Shown one piece after another: positions 43,382-52,530 of a stretch of DNA of 64,000 nt (its first letter is position 1; each line of letters starts with the position of its first letter). The notes under the pieces are model-generated. The model saw nothing but the letters and a program-made list of their open reading frames with translations. It was not told the DNA's origin and did not search any database. Where the stretch lies: assembly GCA_034435275.1 (NCBI GenBank), contig DAOTXP010000149.1:16091-80090 (forward strand), given 5' to 3'. Both the position numbers and the translations under genes were made by a program. This DNA is from JBFMCC01 sp034435275 (GTDB lineage Bacteria > Chloroflexota > Anaerolineae > Anaerolineales > Villigracilaceae).

Positions 43382-44842
43382 CTAGGCCGACTCTGAACGA
43401 GCCCTTAGCCTGAAGGCGTATTTCACAGCGGCGCGTGACAAATCTTTTATCTCCTTTATGAGCAACCAGGATCCTACTGCGTAGAATCCCAGCAGTAGCA
43501 ATTTTAGCAGGGTACTATCTATGCCAAACAACCGATAGCCGCCCAGTGCTAATGCAAACAGGAAAACCGGTTTGAGATATCCGAGCAGGTTAGGAGCCAG
43601 CCCGGCCCGTCTGAGAAATAGTTCATAGATAATCTGGGAAGTGATATTCATGAGCAGGAGCGCGTAGACTGCACCAATATAGCCGAAGATTTGGATCAGC
43701 ACGAGGCTACTTACAATGTTTACAGTACTGGCCACAATGTTGGCTTTGACCGGAGCAGAAGAATGACCCGCGGAAACTAGTGAGTATCCCAAGATGTTGG
43801 CGATGGCACGCATGTAGAAGTTTAGCATCAGAAGCGCAAAAGCCAGTGAGACTTGAAGGTATTCTCTCGAAAATAGCACTAGGATGATTTCTTCGGCAAA
43901 CAAGAAGGCGGCAAAGACCAAGAAGATAACCCCTGTTGACAGAAAGACCAAGGAATGGTTCATCATCTTGAGTGCATCATCTCGGTTGCCCTTGGCAAAC
44001 AGGCTTGATAAACTGGGAAAATAGACAACGATAAATGAGCTAAAGAGTCTCATGAAACCTTCTGGTATCTTGAGCGCAATTTCAAAGGCCGCAACACTCG
44101 CCGGATTCAAGAGAGCGCCGATCAGGAAGGTGCTACTTCTGTCGTAAACAAGTGTAAGAATATTGTTAGAGTACAGCGGAATGCTGAATCGGGTGAGGTT
44201 CCTCACGGCTTCCGCTTTGATGTTCCGGCGTGAGAGGCTGAGCAACAGAGTACGCGTAAAAAAGAGTTGAAGCAAGACCTCGACGAGTTGGGAGACAATC
44301 TCGATGTAGAGCAGACTTTGCAAGCTTAATCTGTCGTGGAATGTTATGATTAGGATAACCCTCATCACTGCTGACACAATCTCGACAACGGCATACTCCT
44401 TGAACTGTTGCATCCCTTGCATCAGACGCAGGAACAGGTCTCTGGAACTTGCCAGAGCGAAAAATACGATGATGAGCATGATGTAATCGCTCAGTCGTGT
44501 ATCGAAAACAGGTAATATGAACCGACCTGCTGCATAAAAGATGAAGCCGACTGAAGTTACCGAAATGAAGCGTACTGCAACAATAGATGCGACGGCGTCC
44601 TGCTGCAGATACTTATCGGCACCGGACAGCGATTTGGCCAATGTCAGATCGAGTCCGAGTCCGCTGATGATTCCCAGCACCTGGACCACGGCAAAAGCCA
44701 AAAAATACGCTCCTAATACATCCTTCGACACATACCGTGCCATGAGGAGGATGCTCAGAAAGTGAAATCCAAGGGTGGCTACGCTGCCAAACGATGTGGA
44801 AGCCAAGCCTTTGAAGAGGTTCAATGTAAAATGCTTGTCCAT
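43382..44842 (-). CDS. Wzx-type polysaccharide flippase
   Basis: 486 residues from ATG 44842. Twelve to fourteen hydrophobic helices are spread over the length. Family segments are STSFGSVATLGFHFLSILLM and YFLAFAVVQVLGIISGLGLD at the N-terminus and FSIPLYSNNILTLVYDRSS near the middle. This is the MATE/MVF-like polysaccharide transport family. It should move the lipid-linked repeat unit across the membrane. With a Wzz-like and a Wzy/ligase-like protein nearby it suggests Wzx/Wzy-dependent assembly. Confidence 0.88.
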   Translation of the reverse strand: MDKHFTLNLFKGLASTSFGSVATLGFHFLSILLMARYVSKDVLGAYFLAFAVVQVLGIISGLGLDLTLAKSLSGADKYLQQDAVASIVAVRFISVTSVGFIFYAAGRFILPVFDTRLSDYIMLIIVFFALASSRDLFLRLMQGMQQFKEYAVVEIVSAVMRVILIITFHDRLSLQSLLYIEIVSQLVEVLLQLFFTRTLLLSLSRRNIKAEAVRNLTRFSIPLYSNNILTLVYDRSSTFLIGALLNPASVAAFEIALKIPEGFMRLFSSFIVVYFPSLSSLFAKGNRDDALKMMNHSLVFLSTGVIFLVFAAFLFAEEIILVLFSREYLQVSLAFALLMLNFYMRAIANILGYSLVSAGHSSAPVKANIVASTVNIVSSLVLIQIFGYIGAVYALLLMNITSQIIYELFLRRAGLAPNLLGYLKPVFLFALALGGYRLFGIDSTLLKLLLLGFYAVGSWLLIKEIKDLSRAAVKYAFRLRARSESA

Positions 44843-44852
44843 CGCGAATGCA

Positions 44853-45779
44853 CTACCGACCTGGTATTTGCCGTCTAGAGGGAGATGCAAGGTTCTTAGT
44901 TCCCTCAATAGGATCCTTGTGGGAAAAAACCGATCGCAACCTAGTGAGTTGTTCCGATCTCAAATATCGCACAAAGTCATCAGGCACCTGTCTTTCGTAC
45001 CTCATAAGAGATGCCCAGCAGTACCCAGCCAGTGACAAGAGCCCCCCAATCACGGGCGGTTGGTCCAATAGTCTGAATGCACCCCGCGCCAATTCAAACA
45101 GCGGATGATAGCCCACTGAATAGGCTAAAACACCTGCTTTGAATTTTGCCCTTAACTGACCGCCTCCGGCAGTACCAGTAGGCCGGTAATGGAAAACTTC
45201 AAGATCGGTAAATGTTTCTACTTCCCAGCCATGCATGCGGGCCATGGTCTCTGCCACAGTATCTACACCACCGAACCTAAGAGGCAGATAACCTCCAATC
45301 TTCTCATAGCATTGCCGTCGGAAGAACTGGGTGGGCCCCCCGGCACTATTGCGAGCAGGACGTATCTTCCGAAACTGCCCATTCACCAGATCAAAGCGCG
45401 TCCCACCCACGACACCCAAACGTTCATTCGCGTCGAACTTCGACAGAGCCACCTCATAATAGACTGGCGCAAAAGATACATCTGCATCCAAGTTGCCCAC
45501 GAAATCGTACTCGAGGTTTGCAAACTGCTCATACGCAACTTTGAGCGCCCTAGCCTTCGACCCATAGTTCCTTTCTCGATCGGCAGTTCTACGCAGGAGG
45601 AGAATGAAGTCGTGTGTGTGAACATATTGATTCACAATCTCGTCGGTACGATCCGTAGAACCATCACTAACGATCACCCATTTCGTCGGCAGAACGGTCT
45701 GGGCGATAATAGAGCGTATCGTCTTTTCGATGTACGCTTCCTCATTTCGAGCAGCTGTGAAGAGGACATACGATTTCAT
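44853..45779 (-). CDS. Glycosyltransferase family 2
   Basis: 308 residues. The GT-A start is YVLFTAARNEEAYIEKTIRS, and WVIVSDGSTDRTDEIV, the DXD-type GNLDADVSF and later RRQCYEKIGGYLP and GVDTVAETMARMHGWEVE follow. It is an inverting sugar transferase using a nucleotide sugar. It lies 4 nt after the ligase gene and 10 nt before the flippase gene. Confidence 0.92.
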   Translation of the reverse strand: MKSYVLFTAARNEEAYIEKTIRSIIAQTVLPTKWVIVSDGSTDRTDEIVNQYVHTHDFILLLRRTADRERNYGSKARALKVAYEQFANLEYDFVGNLDADVSFAPVYYEVALSKFDANERLGVVGGTRFDLVNGQFRKIRPARNSAGGPTQFFRRQCYEKIGGYLPLRFGGVDTVAETMARMHGWEVETFTDLEVFHYRPTGTAGGGQLRAKFKAGVLAYSVGYHPLFELARGAFRLLDQPPVIGGLLSLAGYCWASLMRYERQVPDDFVRYLRSEQLTRLRSVFSHKDPIEGTKNLASPSRRQIPGR

Positions 45780-45783
45780 GATG

Positions 45784-47385
45784 TTATGATTGTCTCGCTA
45801 CCAGTAACAAGCCCGTAGGTTGCCCGGCGCCAGCCCGCGCACGTGCATGGTAGGCAATGCTTCCAACGAGGCCCATCATGAGCCCGATGGTCGCTGTGCT
45901 TTCCGCCTTGATCAGGTGGGCATGAAAATAGAACCATACCAGCGATCCGGCAAAACCAATCAATATACCCAGGACTATGCCTTTGTATTCGGAGTCGGGC
46001 ATGTTTCGATACACCTGAAAACCGTTGAACAGCACAGCAGCGCAGACCCATAGAAGGACGACCAAGCCCGGTATCCCCATTTTGACTGCAATGGATGCAT
46101 AGCTGTTGTGGACATAGCGGGTGAAGCGAGAGACTCGGCCTGAGTCGACCCTCCCATCCGTCAAAGATCCGCTCGCTTCAGACGAATGCGCAGAGAGCGG
46201 ACGATAGCGATTACCCAAACCTACTCCAGTCAGCGGTTGTTTCCTTATTGCCTCAAGTGCCTTTTCGATCTCAAAGCTACGCCATTGCAGCGATTGGGTC
46301 TCTGATGTATCAGAGGGTGTGAAAATAGAACCAAAACGCTCAGAGATTTCAGCCATAAACGGCGAGGAAAATGCTTGCGATAACGGTGCGCCTACAATCA
46401 CACCGGCAATGACCAGCACAGCGCAACCAACAATAATGGCAACTCTTGCCTGGCGCTGTTTAAATCTGGGCAGGAGAACGATTAGAGCCAATCCAAGGCC
46501 AATGATCCAAGCCACCCACTGGGCCCGCATGTAGGTGTAGATATGCCCGCCGCCGAGGAATAACAGCTGGATCATGCACAGGGTCTTTAAACGCCAGTTG
46601 GGACGGCCGAGTGCCAGAACGCCGAGGGCAACGAACCACATAAAGTGCATCAACACCTGGCCGGCAGGAACGACTCTTACTGCACCAGTCAGCTCGTAGA
46701 CGCGCCAGTCACGGCTCACCATCATCGCCTGCAATAGGGGATTGCCCGCGCCAAAGAACTGCTGGAGATAAATGATCACTGCTATCAAGTCGGCGATGAT
46801 AAACAGGCCAATCAGCAAGGTCTTTAACTGCTCTGGTCGTTTAATGGACCATAGAGTTATATAGAAGGTGAGATAGAGACTCAATATGCGTAAATCACCT
46901 AACGCCCAATTCGATTCCACGTGCTCGAAGAAGAGCGCGTAGAATGCCGAGAACACGGCCAAGATCAGAAACAATAACAGCGGGCCACCCACAGGCCACC
47001 ATGGCACCGTCAGTGTTCCTCGGTTCAGTTGCTGCAGGCAGACAAGCCCGAACAAGCCGATCAGGACTAGATCACGCAGATCCAAGCCACCTCCGATTGG
47101 CAAACGCAAGTCCACGATGTTGTGCGGGATTAAGCTACCCGTCAGAAATATGAGCGCCAGCAGCCCTACTTCAGGCCGTTGCCAGAGCAGGAACACGATT
47201 GGCAGGCCAAGTCCCAGGAGGACAAGTCCCAAGGTGGCTAGTTGGGGAGCCAGATATAGCCCAGCAGCCAGCGATCCCAAGCAAAGCGCGACTAAGACGA
47301 TCCCCCATGTCCGGTACGTTCCAGGGATAGTTGTGGTCGGACGGGGGATGTTCTGATTCGGCCTAGCGACCTGTCCGATTTGCAT
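45784..47385 (-). CDS. O-antigen ligase / Wzy-like polymerase membrane protein
   Basis: 533 residues from ATG 47385, chosen because GAGG is 8 nt upstream while the GTG at 47391 is only 2 nt away. About twelve membrane helices. The large extracytoplasmic loop typical of the Wzy_C/WaaL domain lies at about 360-430 and includes QPLTGVGLGNRYRPL and RYVHNSYASIAVKMGIPGLV (with the H-N-x-Y-x-x pattern of the family). It should polymerise repeat units or transfer the glycan to its anchor. There is no separate wzy candidate in the cluster, which favours the polymerase role. Confidence 0.87.
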   Translation of the reverse strand: MQIGQVARPNQNIPRPTTTIPGTYRTWGIVLVALCLGSLAAGLYLAPQLATLGLVLLGLGLPIVFLLWQRPEVGLLALIFLTGSLIPHNIVDLRLPIGGGLDLRDLVLIGLFGLVCLQQLNRGTLTVPWWPVGGPLLLFLILAVFSAFYALFFEHVESNWALGDLRILSLYLTFYITLWSIKRPEQLKTLLIGLFIIADLIAVIIYLQQFFGAGNPLLQAMMVSRDWRVYELTGAVRVVPAGQVLMHFMWFVALGVLALGRPNWRLKTLCMIQLLFLGGGHIYTYMRAQWVAWIIGLGLALIVLLPRFKQRQARVAIIVGCAVLVIAGVIVGAPLSQAFSSPFMAEISERFGSIFTPSDTSETQSLQWRSFEIEKALEAIRKQPLTGVGLGNRYRPLSAHSSEASGSLTDGRVDSGRVSRFTRYVHNSYASIAVKMGIPGLVVLLWVCAAVLFNGFQVYRNMPDSEYKGIVLGILIGFAGSLVWFYFHAHLIKAESTATIGLMMGLVGSIAYHARARAGAGQPTGLLLVARQS

Positions 47386-47395
47386 CGTCACAGCC

Positions 47396-48640
47396 TCATC
47401 CTACTTTGGTCTCTGTGGAACCCTGCTGACCTTGCACGGCGGTGAATTCCTGCCCCACATCAAGATTGGCGCGCTCGTGGGAAGGGCCATGTCGATGGAA
47501 TATGTTTCTGATGCGTTTCCAGAGTTCTCGACCTGCATGTCCGGACGATGGTGTTATGTGCGTGCTCTCCGGAACCTTAGACTCTTGGCTTTGCATCACC
47601 GCCTTACGGCGTCCGCGCGACGGCGTTTTGCGATCGCTCCCTGGGACAGTCTCGCTCGCGACCTTGAAGCTGGAGAGATACTGGAGGAGAAGGGCCAGCA
47701 TCACTCCCAAACCTAAACTGCCAACCAGGGCAAGCACTGCCAGCTTGGACCAGTTAGACTCAGATCCGACTGTCGCGTATGCTGGCTTAATGACCTGGAT
47801 AAAAGTGGTAGCCTGAATCTCAGTAGCCGTTAGCTCCGCCTGGTTGTATTTGCTCATAAGATCTTGATATACTGCGCGTGCTTGCTCTACATTCTGTGTC
47901 AGTATGAAGTATTGGGGGGCCAGAGTCGCATACTGATCCAGTTCTTTCATGCGTTGGGCAATCAGCACATCAATCTCCCCGACGGGATCGGTAACCGTGG
48001 CAACCTGTTCCAACAAGCGCTGATCGCGTTCCAATTGCAGCTGTTCGATAAGCCTTTGCTGCGTGGACATCTGACTCTCGAGCGAGTAGATACCATTCTG
48101 GGTACGAAAATCAGCCAGTGCCTTCTCGGCAGCCCACAACTCTTCCTCAGCCACTTGCAACTGCCCGGCAAAGAGATCCCTCTCCGCCAAGGTTGCTTGG
48201 GCGCGCAATCCGCCGTAGTAGGCGATGGCAATACCGACATGTGTGTTGGCAATCTCCGCTGCCAGCTCAGGACTTCGGGCTTCGACAGTCACATTGATGA
48301 AATCAGCGTCGCTTGCCCGCTTCGCGTTCAGCGTATAGAGGGCATCCTCCCCATCCAGGCCGAGCCGGCTGGCGGTTTGCTCGTATACATCCTCACTCTG
48401 CAACAACTCTACCAAGTTATTGATGGCGACAGCGATCTCATCGCGCGGGTTGAAGCGGTATGTGCTGTACGCCGCCACCTCCTCGCGCTGGGGTGCCGAT
48501 ATCTGTAGCTTGACAGTGGCTGCATACGCCGGTTCTGCAGATAGCGTCCCAAGCCACAGCGCCAACTCGGTCACGACTACAACAGCAACAATCAGCCATA
48601 ACCAGCGTCGCACAATTCGTAACAGATCAATCAGTTCCAT
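47396..48640 (-). CDS. Wzz-type polysaccharide chain-length regulator
   Basis: 414 residues from ATG 48640. The N-terminal membrane helix (about 14-35) follows MELIDLLRIVRRWLWLIV, then an extracytoplasmic coiled-coil region (about 140-250), and a second helix at about 285-308 preceded by a short P-rich stretch (IKPAYATVGSESNWSKL). This is the Wzz/PCP layout. The cytoplasmic tail of about 100 residues is Ser/Arg/Gln-rich and has no tyrosine-kinase domain, so it resembles the CapA/Wzz half. No separate BY-kinase gene is seen. Confidence 0.85.
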   Translation of the reverse strand: MELIDLLRIVRRWLWLIVAVVVVTELALWLGTLSAEPAYAATVKLQISAPQREEVAAYSTYRFNPRDEIAVAINNLVELLQSEDVYEQTASRLGLDGEDALYTLNAKRASDADFINVTVEARSPELAAEIANTHVGIAIAYYGGLRAQATLAERDLFAGQLQVAEEELWAAEKALADFRTQNGIYSLESQMSTQQRLIEQLQLERDQRLLEQVATVTDPVGEIDVLIAQRMKELDQYATLAPQYFILTQNVEQARAVYQDLMSKYNQAELTATEIQATTFIQVIKPAYATVGSESNWSKLAVLALVGSLGLGVMLALLLQYLSSFKVASETVPGSDRKTPSRGRRKAVMQSQESKVPESTHITPSSGHAGRELWKRIRNIFHRHGPSHERANLDVGQEFTAVQGQQGSTETKVG

Positions 48641-48963
48641 ACGCACTCTCTTTCATTTGAACGCGAGATAAAAACTTGGGTTCTTTTTTCTCTCTCACAT
48701 CAAAACCATTAAGCAGCATAACAACGGAGCGGATAGTATCATGAGTTAGCCTATGATAATACCCTGATTCGTTCATCAACACCAAGTTTGCACACGAGGC
48801 GTCCCAGTGCGCTCCGCAGTCTCAACCTCAATTTGGGAACTTCAAATGGTGTATGTTGCAGTACGATAACTTGTCTTTCAAACCAGGCTTCAAGGACACA
48901 TCTTAACTTTATCAAGATAGCCGATTTCTCTTTAGTTTGGGCCTGGCTTATTATTCACCATTC
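48641..48963 (-). other. Intergenic gap (about 320 nt) before the Wzz-like gene
   Basis: No open frame is convincing. On the minus strand TTGGTG, 18 nt, TATTAT (near 48758-48787) could be an internal promoter for the wzz-ligase-GT part. The region is AT-rich. No repeat or RNA gene was seen. Confidence 0.3.
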
Positions 48964-50073
48964 TTAGACCGTAGATACTGACAGGTTAACGATTTCCGAA
49001 GCAACAAATTCTACCTGTTCTTCGGTCAACTCTGGATACAAAGGCAAGGAAAGGATTTCACTACAGATCTTCTCGGCAACCGGAAATTGACCGGGAATGT
49101 ATCCGTTTTTTGCAAGGAAAGGCTGCAGGTGAACCGGAGTTGGATAATGGATTGCAGTGCCAACACCGCGTTCCTTGAGATGCGCTTGCAGGGCATCGCG
49201 ATTCTGCGAGCGGATGACATACAAGTGATATACATGCTGATAGCCGGGGGGTTCAACAGGCGTGACAACCGGCGAACCGGCCAACAGTTTATCATACAGT
49301 GCCGCTAACCTGCGACGCGCCTCCACCCACTGGTCCAAATGTGGTAATTTTACCCGAAGGATCGCCGCCTGAATGGTATCCAAACGATGATTGGTTGGCC
49401 TCAGTTCATGGACATTCTTGACTCTTTGGCCACAATTTCGCATGGCGCGGACCGCCTCGGCAACCTTCTCGTTATTCGTAGTAACGATGCCTCCATCGCC
49501 GCATGCGCCCAAATTCTTCGTGGGATAGAAGCTAAAGGCGGCGGCATTCCCCATACTACCCGTCATCATACCTCTGTATTTTGCACCATGGGCCTGGCAG
49601 GCATCCTCGATCACGACCAAACCATGTTTTTCCGCGATACCCAGGATCATGTTCATGTCGGCCGGCAACCCATAGAGGTGAACGGGAAGAATCGCCTTCG
49701 TACGCGGAGTAATCGCGGCCTCGATCTTGGTCACATCAATGTTGAAAGTAGCCGGGTCCGCATCGACAAAGACGGGCTTTGCCCCTGTAAACGTGATCGC
49801 GGCTGCCGTGGCTGTGAACGTATGTGTGGGAACGATCACCTCGTCGCCCGGCCCCACACCATAGGCGCGCAAACTTAATTCAAGGGCCGAAAGTCCGCTG
49901 TCTACCCCAACGGCGTATTTGGCCCCGCAATAGGATGCGAACTCCTCTTCGAACCGGCTGATGTCCTGTCCCAGAATGAAATCCGCGCGATCAAAAATCC
50001 CCTGGATCGCTCGATTTATCTCCGGTTGAAGTTTCTGATGCTGGATGGTCAGATCAATCAAAGGGACGCTCAT
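48964..50073 (-). CDS. Sugar aminotransferase (DegT/DnrJ/EryC1/StrS family), second cassette
   Basis: 369 residues. VPLIDLTIQHQKLQPEINRA is the usual start, followed by VGVDSGLSALELSL, IEDACQAHGAKYRG and the PLP-Lys block FSFYPTKNLGACGDGGIV. It belongs to the same family as the gene at 35845-37008 but is well diverged. It probably transfers an amino group to a keto-sugar nucleotide. It lies 6 nt after the acetyltransferase-like gene. Confidence 0.92.
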   Translation of the reverse strand: MSVPLIDLTIQHQKLQPEINRAIQGIFDRADFILGQDISRFEEEFASYCGAKYAVGVDSGLSALELSLRAYGVGPGDEVIVPTHTFTATAAAITFTGAKPVFVDADPATFNIDVTKIEAAITPRTKAILPVHLYGLPADMNMILGIAEKHGLVVIEDACQAHGAKYRGMMTGSMGNAAAFSFYPTKNLGACGDGGIVTTNNEKVAEAVRAMRNCGQRVKNVHELRPTNHRLDTIQAAILRVKLPHLDQWVEARRRLAALYDKLLAGSPVVTPVEPPGYQHVYHLYVIRSQNRDALQAHLKERGVGTAIHYPTPVHLQPFLAKNGYIPGQFPVAEKICSEILSLPLYPELTEEQVEFVASEIVNLSVSTV

Positions 50074-50079
50074 TTTTCC

Positions 50080-50571
50080 TCACTTTTTGGGTTTTCGATT
50101 TTGGATGGGTCGCGCTGGATTACCTGCGACAATGGCGCCTGGAGGGACATCACGAGTCACAACACTTCCCGCCCCGACCATTGCACCTTCACCAACAGTC
50201 ACACCGCAAAGGATCGTGACATTACTGCCAATCGAGGCACGTCTTTTTATCAATGTCGGAATGCACTTCCAGTCTGCCTCCGATTGGACTGCGCCCGATT
50301 CGGTGGTGGATCTGGGATACTTGTCATTGATGAACATCACACCATGACCGATAAACACCTCGTCTTCGATGGTGACGCCCTCGCATATGAATGTATGGCT
50401 CGAGACCTTCACCCGTTTCCCTATGGATGCGCCCTTCTGGATCTCCACAAAGGCACCAATCTTGGAATCGTCGCCGACCTCACAACCATACATATTAACG
50501 AACGCGAAAATCTTGACATTCTGCCCCAGCTTAACATCCGATGAAATTCGCGCGTATTCTGCGTTTACCAT
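50080..50571 (-). CDS. Hexapeptide-repeat acyltransferase, second cassette
   Basis: 163 residues. Left-handed beta-helix repeats: SDVKLGQNVKIFAFVNMYG, IGAFVEIQKGASIGKRVKV, FICEGVTIEDEVFIGHGVMF, RRASIGSNVTILCGVTVGEG and AMVGAGSVVTRDVPPG. It is a WbpD/FdtC-type N-acetyltransferase for an amino sugar nucleotide. The start overlaps the end of the dehydrogenase gene by 7 nt, so translation is coupled. Confidence 0.9.
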   Translation of the reverse strand: MVNAEYARISSDVKLGQNVKIFAFVNMYGCEVGDDSKIGAFVEIQKGASIGKRVKVSSHTFICEGVTIEDEVFIGHGVMFINDKYPRSTTESGAVQSEADWKCIPTLIKRRASIGSNVTILCGVTVGEGAMVGAGSVVTRDVPPGAIVAGNPARPIQNRKPKK

Positions 50572-51581
50572 TGGATCACCTCGTGCGTCGAGCCATTAAT
50601 GATGGATTTTTGAGCCGCTTCGAGGATCTTTACCACGCGCAGGCCATTCCGACCACTGCTTCGCGGTTCCGTGTGATTGACGATACAGTCAATGAAATGC
50701 TGGCACTCCTCTTTCAGCGGTTCTGTAATTCTCACTTTAGGTATGGTAATGTCTCCTGAGCGATAATTGTATTGGAACTCGCCAAAACCGTTCGTATACG
50801 CTGGGGCCTCCACACCTTTATCATAGATTTTTATCTTTTGCTCGGTTTCGACGTCATTGTAAACTGCCATTTTCTTACTTCCCACGACAGTGACACGCCG
50901 CACCTTGCATGGATCCAACCAACTTACGTGCACAAATGCAGGAAGATCATTAGGGAATACCAAATTCAGGTAGGCCACATCGTAAATCCCATCAGAGACG
51001 CAATGCATGCCCTGGCCACTGACCGAAATTGGAAGTTCACCGATCAGGTGAAGCAGAATGGAGATGTCATGCGGAGCCAGGTCCCAAAGAACGTTGGAAT
51101 TCCTTTGGAAGAGGCCGAGATTTAATCTCGCAGTATCGAGATAGTAGATCTTGCCCAGTTCGCCGCTATCAACATATTTTTTCAGCGCAACGACAGCGGA
51201 GTTATATTCAAAAGTGTGCCCCACCATCAGCGTCAATCCCTTTTTGTCGGCCAATTCGATCAACTCCTCGGCATGCTGACTGTTGAGGGTCATGGGTTTT
51301 TCAACAAGTACATGCAAACCGTGAAGCAGACAATCCATGGCGATAGGATGATGCGTCACCGGAGGAGTCGACACTACTACGGCGTCTAGCCCAAGGTCGA
51401 AGAGTTCTTGATAATTTTTGACCATCACCGCCTGGGGATAGAACGATTGAGCGCGTTCCAATCGTTCTTCCTTGGAATCTGCAACCGCCACAAGTTTGGC
51501 AGACGGAAGGTCAAAAAAGTTGCGCGCTAGGTTTGGTCCCCAATAACCAAACCCGATAACGCCGACTCTTATTTCATCCAT
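50565..51581 (-). CDS. Gfo/Idh/MocA-family sugar dehydrogenase, second cassette
   Basis: 338 residues from ATG 51581 (GGAG 7 nt upstream; an upstream ATG at 51611 overlaps the previous gene). NAD-binding start VGVIGFGYWGPNLARNFFDL, catalytic EKP block LVEKPMTLNSQHAEEL, then MVGHTFEYNSAVVALKKYVDSGELGKIYY. It belongs to a different subgroup from the WbpB-like gene. It likely oxidises C3 of a UDP-sugar to supply the neighbouring aminotransferase. Confidence 0.9.
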   Translation of the reverse strand: MDEIRVGVIGFGYWGPNLARNFFDLPSAKLVAVADSKEERLERAQSFYPQAVMVKNYQELFDLGLDAVVVSTPPVTHHPIAMDCLLHGLHVLVEKPMTLNSQHAEELIELADKKGLTLMVGHTFEYNSAVVALKKYVDSGELGKIYYLDTARLNLGLFQRNSNVLWDLAPHDISILLHLIGELPISVSGQGMHCVSDGIYDVAYLNLVFPNDLPAFVHVSWLDPCKVRRVTVVGSKKMAVYNDVETEQKIKIYDKGVEAPAYTNGFGEFQYNYRSGDITIPKVRITEPLKEECQHFIDCIVNHTEPRSSGRNGLRVVKILEAAQKSIINGSTHEVIQW

Positions 51582-51600
51582 GATTGAACTCCTGCCCTCC

Positions 51601-52350
51601 CTAATGGGCACCCTTTGCTAAGATGATAGCCAGAGGCGTTTTCAAGATGATTAACAGATCCAACCAGAGAGATTGGTTCTTAATATACTCAATGTCTTTC
51701 TGAATCTGCTGGTCAAAATCAACGGTGCACCGGCTGGAAATCTGCTGTAAGCCGGTAATGCCGGGCTGGGCTTCTAGACGCTGCAGGTGGTATGATTTGA
51801 ACATTTCCACTTCATATGGTATTGCAGGCCGCGGACCCACTACGCTCATATCGCCGATCAATACATTGAAAAACTGGGGCAGCTCATCGAGGCTGTATTT
51901 TCGCAAGAACTTACCCGGGCCGATGATTCTCGGGTCATCAACCAGTTTGCGAGTCGTTATCTCCTTCCCCTGGATGGCCGCCATTTGCTTTTCATCGTTT
52001 TCAATCAAGGCTTTCACGTAAGCGCGATGAATGGATGGGTCTGCATTTAATTTCATTGTGCGAAACTTGTAGAGTTTGAAATCTTTCCTAACCCATTTCG
52101 TGCGCATACCAGCGCGATGCCGGACGGCGCCAACTCGGTCCTGCACAAAGAAGATCGGGCCTGGAGAGTAAATATAAATAACCAAAGCAATCAGGATCAT
52201 CACGGGGGATAAGATAATCAGTAGTAATAGCGAGAACAGGAAATCAAAGATACGCTTCACAGTATAGTAACCGTCGGCCCTCGCCGCGACAATCCGCATT
52301 AGATTTTGATCGTCTTCCAGCCTGGTAGAAATAAACATCTCATTCTCCAT
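51601..52350 (-). CDS. Initiating sugar-1-phosphate transferase (bacterial sugar transferase family)
   Basis: 249 residues from ATG 52350 (AGAGG 6 nt upstream). One membrane segment (about 38-62) is followed by the bacterial sugar transferase core: VKRIFDFLFSLLLLII, PGPIFFVQDRVG, FKLYKFRTMKLNADP, LRKYSLDELPQFFNVLIGDM and VGPRPAIPYEVE. It transfers a sugar phosphate to undecaprenyl phosphate and starts repeat-unit synthesis. It lacks the extra membrane domains of WbaP-type proteins. It is the first gene of the main glycan operon, behind a promoter at 52462-52490. Confidence 0.92.
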   Translation of the reverse strand: MENEMFISTRLEDDQNLMRIVAARADGYYTVKRIFDFLFSLLLLIILSPVMILIALVIYIYSPGPIFFVQDRVGAVRHRAGMRTKWVRKDFKLYKFRTMKLNADPSIHRAYVKALIENDEKQMAAIQGKEITTRKLVDDPRIIGPGKFLRKYSLDELPQFFNVLIGDMSVVGPRPAIPYEVEMFKSYHLQRLEAQPGITGLQQISSRCTVDFDQQIQKDIEYIKNQSLWLDLLIILKTPLAIILAKGAH

Positions 52351-52461
52351 ATTAAGCCTCTTTACCAACCTCTTTTGGTTGCCAGCCACTTTGACTTGAA
52401 CCTGAAGGGGAAATCCCTTGCGTCTTCCTTTACGGTAGTTCAAACGGTTTTAATCATTTTG

Positions 52462-52490
52462 TCTATATCATTTCGACTACAATTTATCAA
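52462..52490 (-). promoter_or_regulatory. Sigma-70-type promoter of the glycan operon
   Basis: Minus-strand TTGATA, 17-nt spacer, TATAGA. It lies in an AT-rich gap, and transcription would start about 105 nt before the sugar transferase ATG. Confidence 0.55.
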
Positions 52491-52530
52491 AAAAAGTATT
52501 TTTTCGTCTTGGATAATTATTTGAAATTAT

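Noticed and set aside
47396..48640. Tyrosine (BY-) kinase fused to the Wzz-like protein
   Set aside because: The cytoplasmic tail lacks Walker motifs and a Tyr cluster.
51601..52443. Earlier start of the sugar transferase at 52443
   Set aside because: The extra 31 codons have no ribosome-binding site and a composition unlike the family; ATG 52350 has AGAGG at the right distance.
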